Below, in pieces: positions 8,101 through 8,409 of a stretch of DNA of 8,409 bases (position 1 is its first letter; the number at the start of each line of letters is the position of its first letter). The stretch spans positions 1 to 8,409 of the forward strand of contig JAIXRD010000184.1 of NCBI GenBank assembly GCA_027485365.1. Direction: 5' to 3'. The notes below the pieces were generated by a model. It was not told where the DNA came from and made no database searches. It worked only from the letters and a program-made list of their open reading frames with translations. The stretch is from Cryomorphaceae bacterium. Its GTDB lineage: Bacteria > Bacteroidota > Bacteroidia > Flavobacteriales_D > Crocinitomicaceae. The translations under genes and the position numbers were made by a program.

Positions 8101-8409
8101 TACAGCTAATAATACTAACCTTACGGCTGGAACCTACGTGCTAACCATAACAGATGCTAACAACTGCAGTTCTACCCTTACGGTAGTTGTTCCTCAATTA
8201 AATCCTGTAGTTCTAGATGAAAGTCAGGTTAACCTCTTAAACCCAACCTGTTTGGTGGACGGTAGCATCACCGGCCTTAGTGCTTCAGGCGGAACAAATA
8301 CCTACACGTATACATGGCAACCAGGAAATATCAATTCATTGAATTTACAAAATTTAACCGCAGGAAACTACATCCTCACCGTGACGGATGCCAATGGATG
8401 CAGTGATAC
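5129..8409 (+). CDS. Giant secreted SprB-repeat adhesin-like protein, 5' part (3' end outside window)
   Basis: The frame is open from ATG 5129 to the window edge: 1093 codons, no stop. Reading it codon by codon shows a signal peptide (1-19, MKPLLFPLLLIFIAFQSLG, probably cut before Q20). Next is an N-terminal domain (about 25-225) with GDLIMIIQMQG (72-82), RIPRFANLTL, W189 and STGGVVAVEVNG, ending GFRGG (219-223). I recall this set of motifs from large surface proteins of gliding bacteria, including ones annotated AgmC-like. Then follow a glycine-rich region (about 280-508), an Ig-like domain (about 558-625) and six SprB-like repeats (639 to the edge). Such proteins normally end in a type IX secretion C-terminal domain and sit on the cell surface in adhesion or gliding; that end is not visible here. 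The start lies 46 bases after the glycosyltransferase and has no Shine-Dalgarno. Exact role is unknown. Confidence 0.9.
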   Translation, partial: MKPLLFPLLLIFIAFQSLGQRAKDGSYTVTSLNALVNSYTVLNANATAGQSLITVASNTMVGGFFQGVLTPGDLIMIIQMQGVNLNVDTYPASEFVSSGGQFWGPYTTPQGHINDWNQHIPLWGEITNYNNAGKFELAEVKSISGANTISLMCPLTNSYTSAGRVQIVRIPRFANLTLNSNTSIVPSLWNGSTGGVVAVEVNGNLLINANAKISASAYGFRGGVTEDQTLGSPPGNVNDIGFCASHVATQGGEKGESIAGFYTEYDAIYSRYCKSAPANGGGGGNNHNAGGGGGCNVGNTAQTYTGKGVPNPLYNVNWNLEAAGMGGSISPGGGRGGYSGATVNQNENTVGPNNTTWGGDYRRKEGGLGGHPLAQDNTRIFVGGGGGAGDQNNAQGGNGGRGGGIAYIKVYGTISGSGSIEANGANGVNANPNGQTALQASTQKFGNDGAGGAGGGGSIYISNSTAIPNTLTLQANGGNGGNQVISFGAFASSPTMEADGPGGGGGGGYISISSGTPIQQVNGGASGVTNSTFVPNFPPNGATGGAVGITNTNASFYDIIAANDTICGNGSVTLSASTVGNPPAGNLTWYTTPFGNTIVATGNSYTTPNLNTTTTYYIGICPGSFRKPVTVVIGSAPLITGIPTITNATCLTPGSITGLTVNGGAQPYSYSWSNNGGNTLNLTNAPAGTYTLTVSDAAGCSTTSAPYTITGTSGPTVNTTAALITPQSCNGSMGSINGITTTGTNLTYSWSNNGGNALNPIGLASGSYTLTVTDANGCTATSSPLTVPFTQGPSINSSQAVYSLEHCGQGDGGISGITATGAGIQYQWTPGNSNSVNLSNVAAGQYTLVVTDQNNCTDTLGPLTIQASTPPVIDTSSIQVLNELCGQNNGGISGITVSGGTAPLSYLWSNQQTTLNIPNGLAPGSYSLVVTDNEGCMDSITGITISSTGGPSIDTTQLLITPVGCAGEAGSISGITSNGNGIQYSWNNSVNTANNTNLTAGTYVLTITDANNCSSTLTVVVPQLNPVVLDESQVNLLNPTCLVDGSITGLSASGGTNTYTYTWQPGNINSLNLQNLTAGNYILTVTDANGCSD
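5966..6652 (+). repeat. Glycine-rich region with degenerate beta-strand units
   Basis: Residues about 280-508 contain clusters of four to seven glycines (near 280, 292, 332, 383, 396, 454 and 502). Between or after the clusters lie short alternating strands: GGIAYIKVYGTISGSGSIEANG (from 403, in two strands), SIYIS...TLTLQANGGNGG (458-487) and GYISISSGTPIQQVNGG (508-523, running just past the cluster). The same pattern is already visible in the N-terminal domain at 194-223 (GGVVAVEVNGNLLINANAKI). This suggests a repeated strand-turn design such as a beta-solenoid with Gly/Asn turns; the fold is inference. The glycine codons mix GGC, GGA, GGT and GGG, so the region is not a simple DNA repeat. 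Confidence 0.7.
6800..7003 (+). other. Ig-like domain of the giant surface protein
   Basis: Residues about 558-625 read ANDTICGNGSVTLSAS, then LTWYTTPFGNTIVATGNSYTTP and TTTTYYIGICPG. This matches the Ig-like domain commonly found in Bacteroidota secreted proteins that carry C-terminal sorting domains (WYT..G....TG..Y.TP...TTTYY pattern). Two cysteines, C567 and C621, could form a disulfide. It acts as a spacer between the glycine-rich part and the SprB repeats. Confidence 0.78.
7043..8409 (+). repeat. Six SprB-like repeats, about 78 residues each
   Basis: Approximate units are 7043-7279, 7280-7513, 7514-7747, 7748-7987, 7988-8215 and 8216-8409, the last reaching the window edge. Each has a first Cys followed by G(S/G)I(S/T/N)G(I/L), then a YxW motif (YSW, YSW, YQW, YLW, YSW, YTW), then L..(L/A)..G.Y.L.V(T/S)D..(G/N)C. 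First-Cys codons start at 7076, 7313, 7547, 7781, 8021 and 8249, giving periods of 79, 78, 78, 80 and 76 residues. This is the SprB repeat pattern known from the Flavobacterium gliding adhesin SprB and many other type IX secreted proteins. Repeats are diverged in DNA; the first two look closest. Confidence 0.9.

Overview
The window looks like a chromosomal segment of a Bacteroidota bacterium, probably of the Flavobacteriales; the order is a guess. The evidence is an AT-rich sequence, a ribosomal protein S1 with the C-terminal tail usual in that phylum, start codons without a properly spaced Shine-Dalgarno sequence, and a large secreted protein with SprB-type repeats of the kind exported by type IX secretion systems. 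All recognised genes lie on the + strand. No tRNA, rRNA, CRISPR array, insertion sequence or phage gene was seen.

Layout. 1-1317 is the 3' part of rpsA (S1), closed by a strong intrinsic terminator at 1341-1369. 1428-3434 is a complete uvrB. Overlapping it by 4 bases is a small three-helix membrane protein of the DUF3817 family (3431-3739). Then come a YkgJ-type cysteine-cluster protein (3784-4263) and a family 2 glycosyltransferase (4282-5082). From 5129 to the right edge runs one uninterrupted reading frame of 1093 codons with no stop in the window. It encodes a signal peptide, an N-terminal domain of a type known from large surface proteins, a glycine-rich region, an Ig-like domain and six SprB-like repeats of about 78 residues; the sixth is at the window edge.

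How the parts relate. rpsA is transcriptionally separated from the rest. uvrB and the DUF3817 gene appear translationally coupled. The YkgJ protein, the glycosyltransferase and the adhesin follow with gaps of 44, 18 and 46 bases and no visible terminator, so read-through from uvrB onward is possible, but a functional link between DNA repair and the surface protein is not implied. The glycosyltransferase directly upstream of a secreted, Ser/Thr/Asn-rich protein is suggestive but unproven.

The least ordinary part is the partial giant protein at 5129-8409. Its repeat region has no lysine or arginine for 466 consecutive residues, and a regularly spaced cysteine pair in every repeat. The rest is largely standard housekeeping content.
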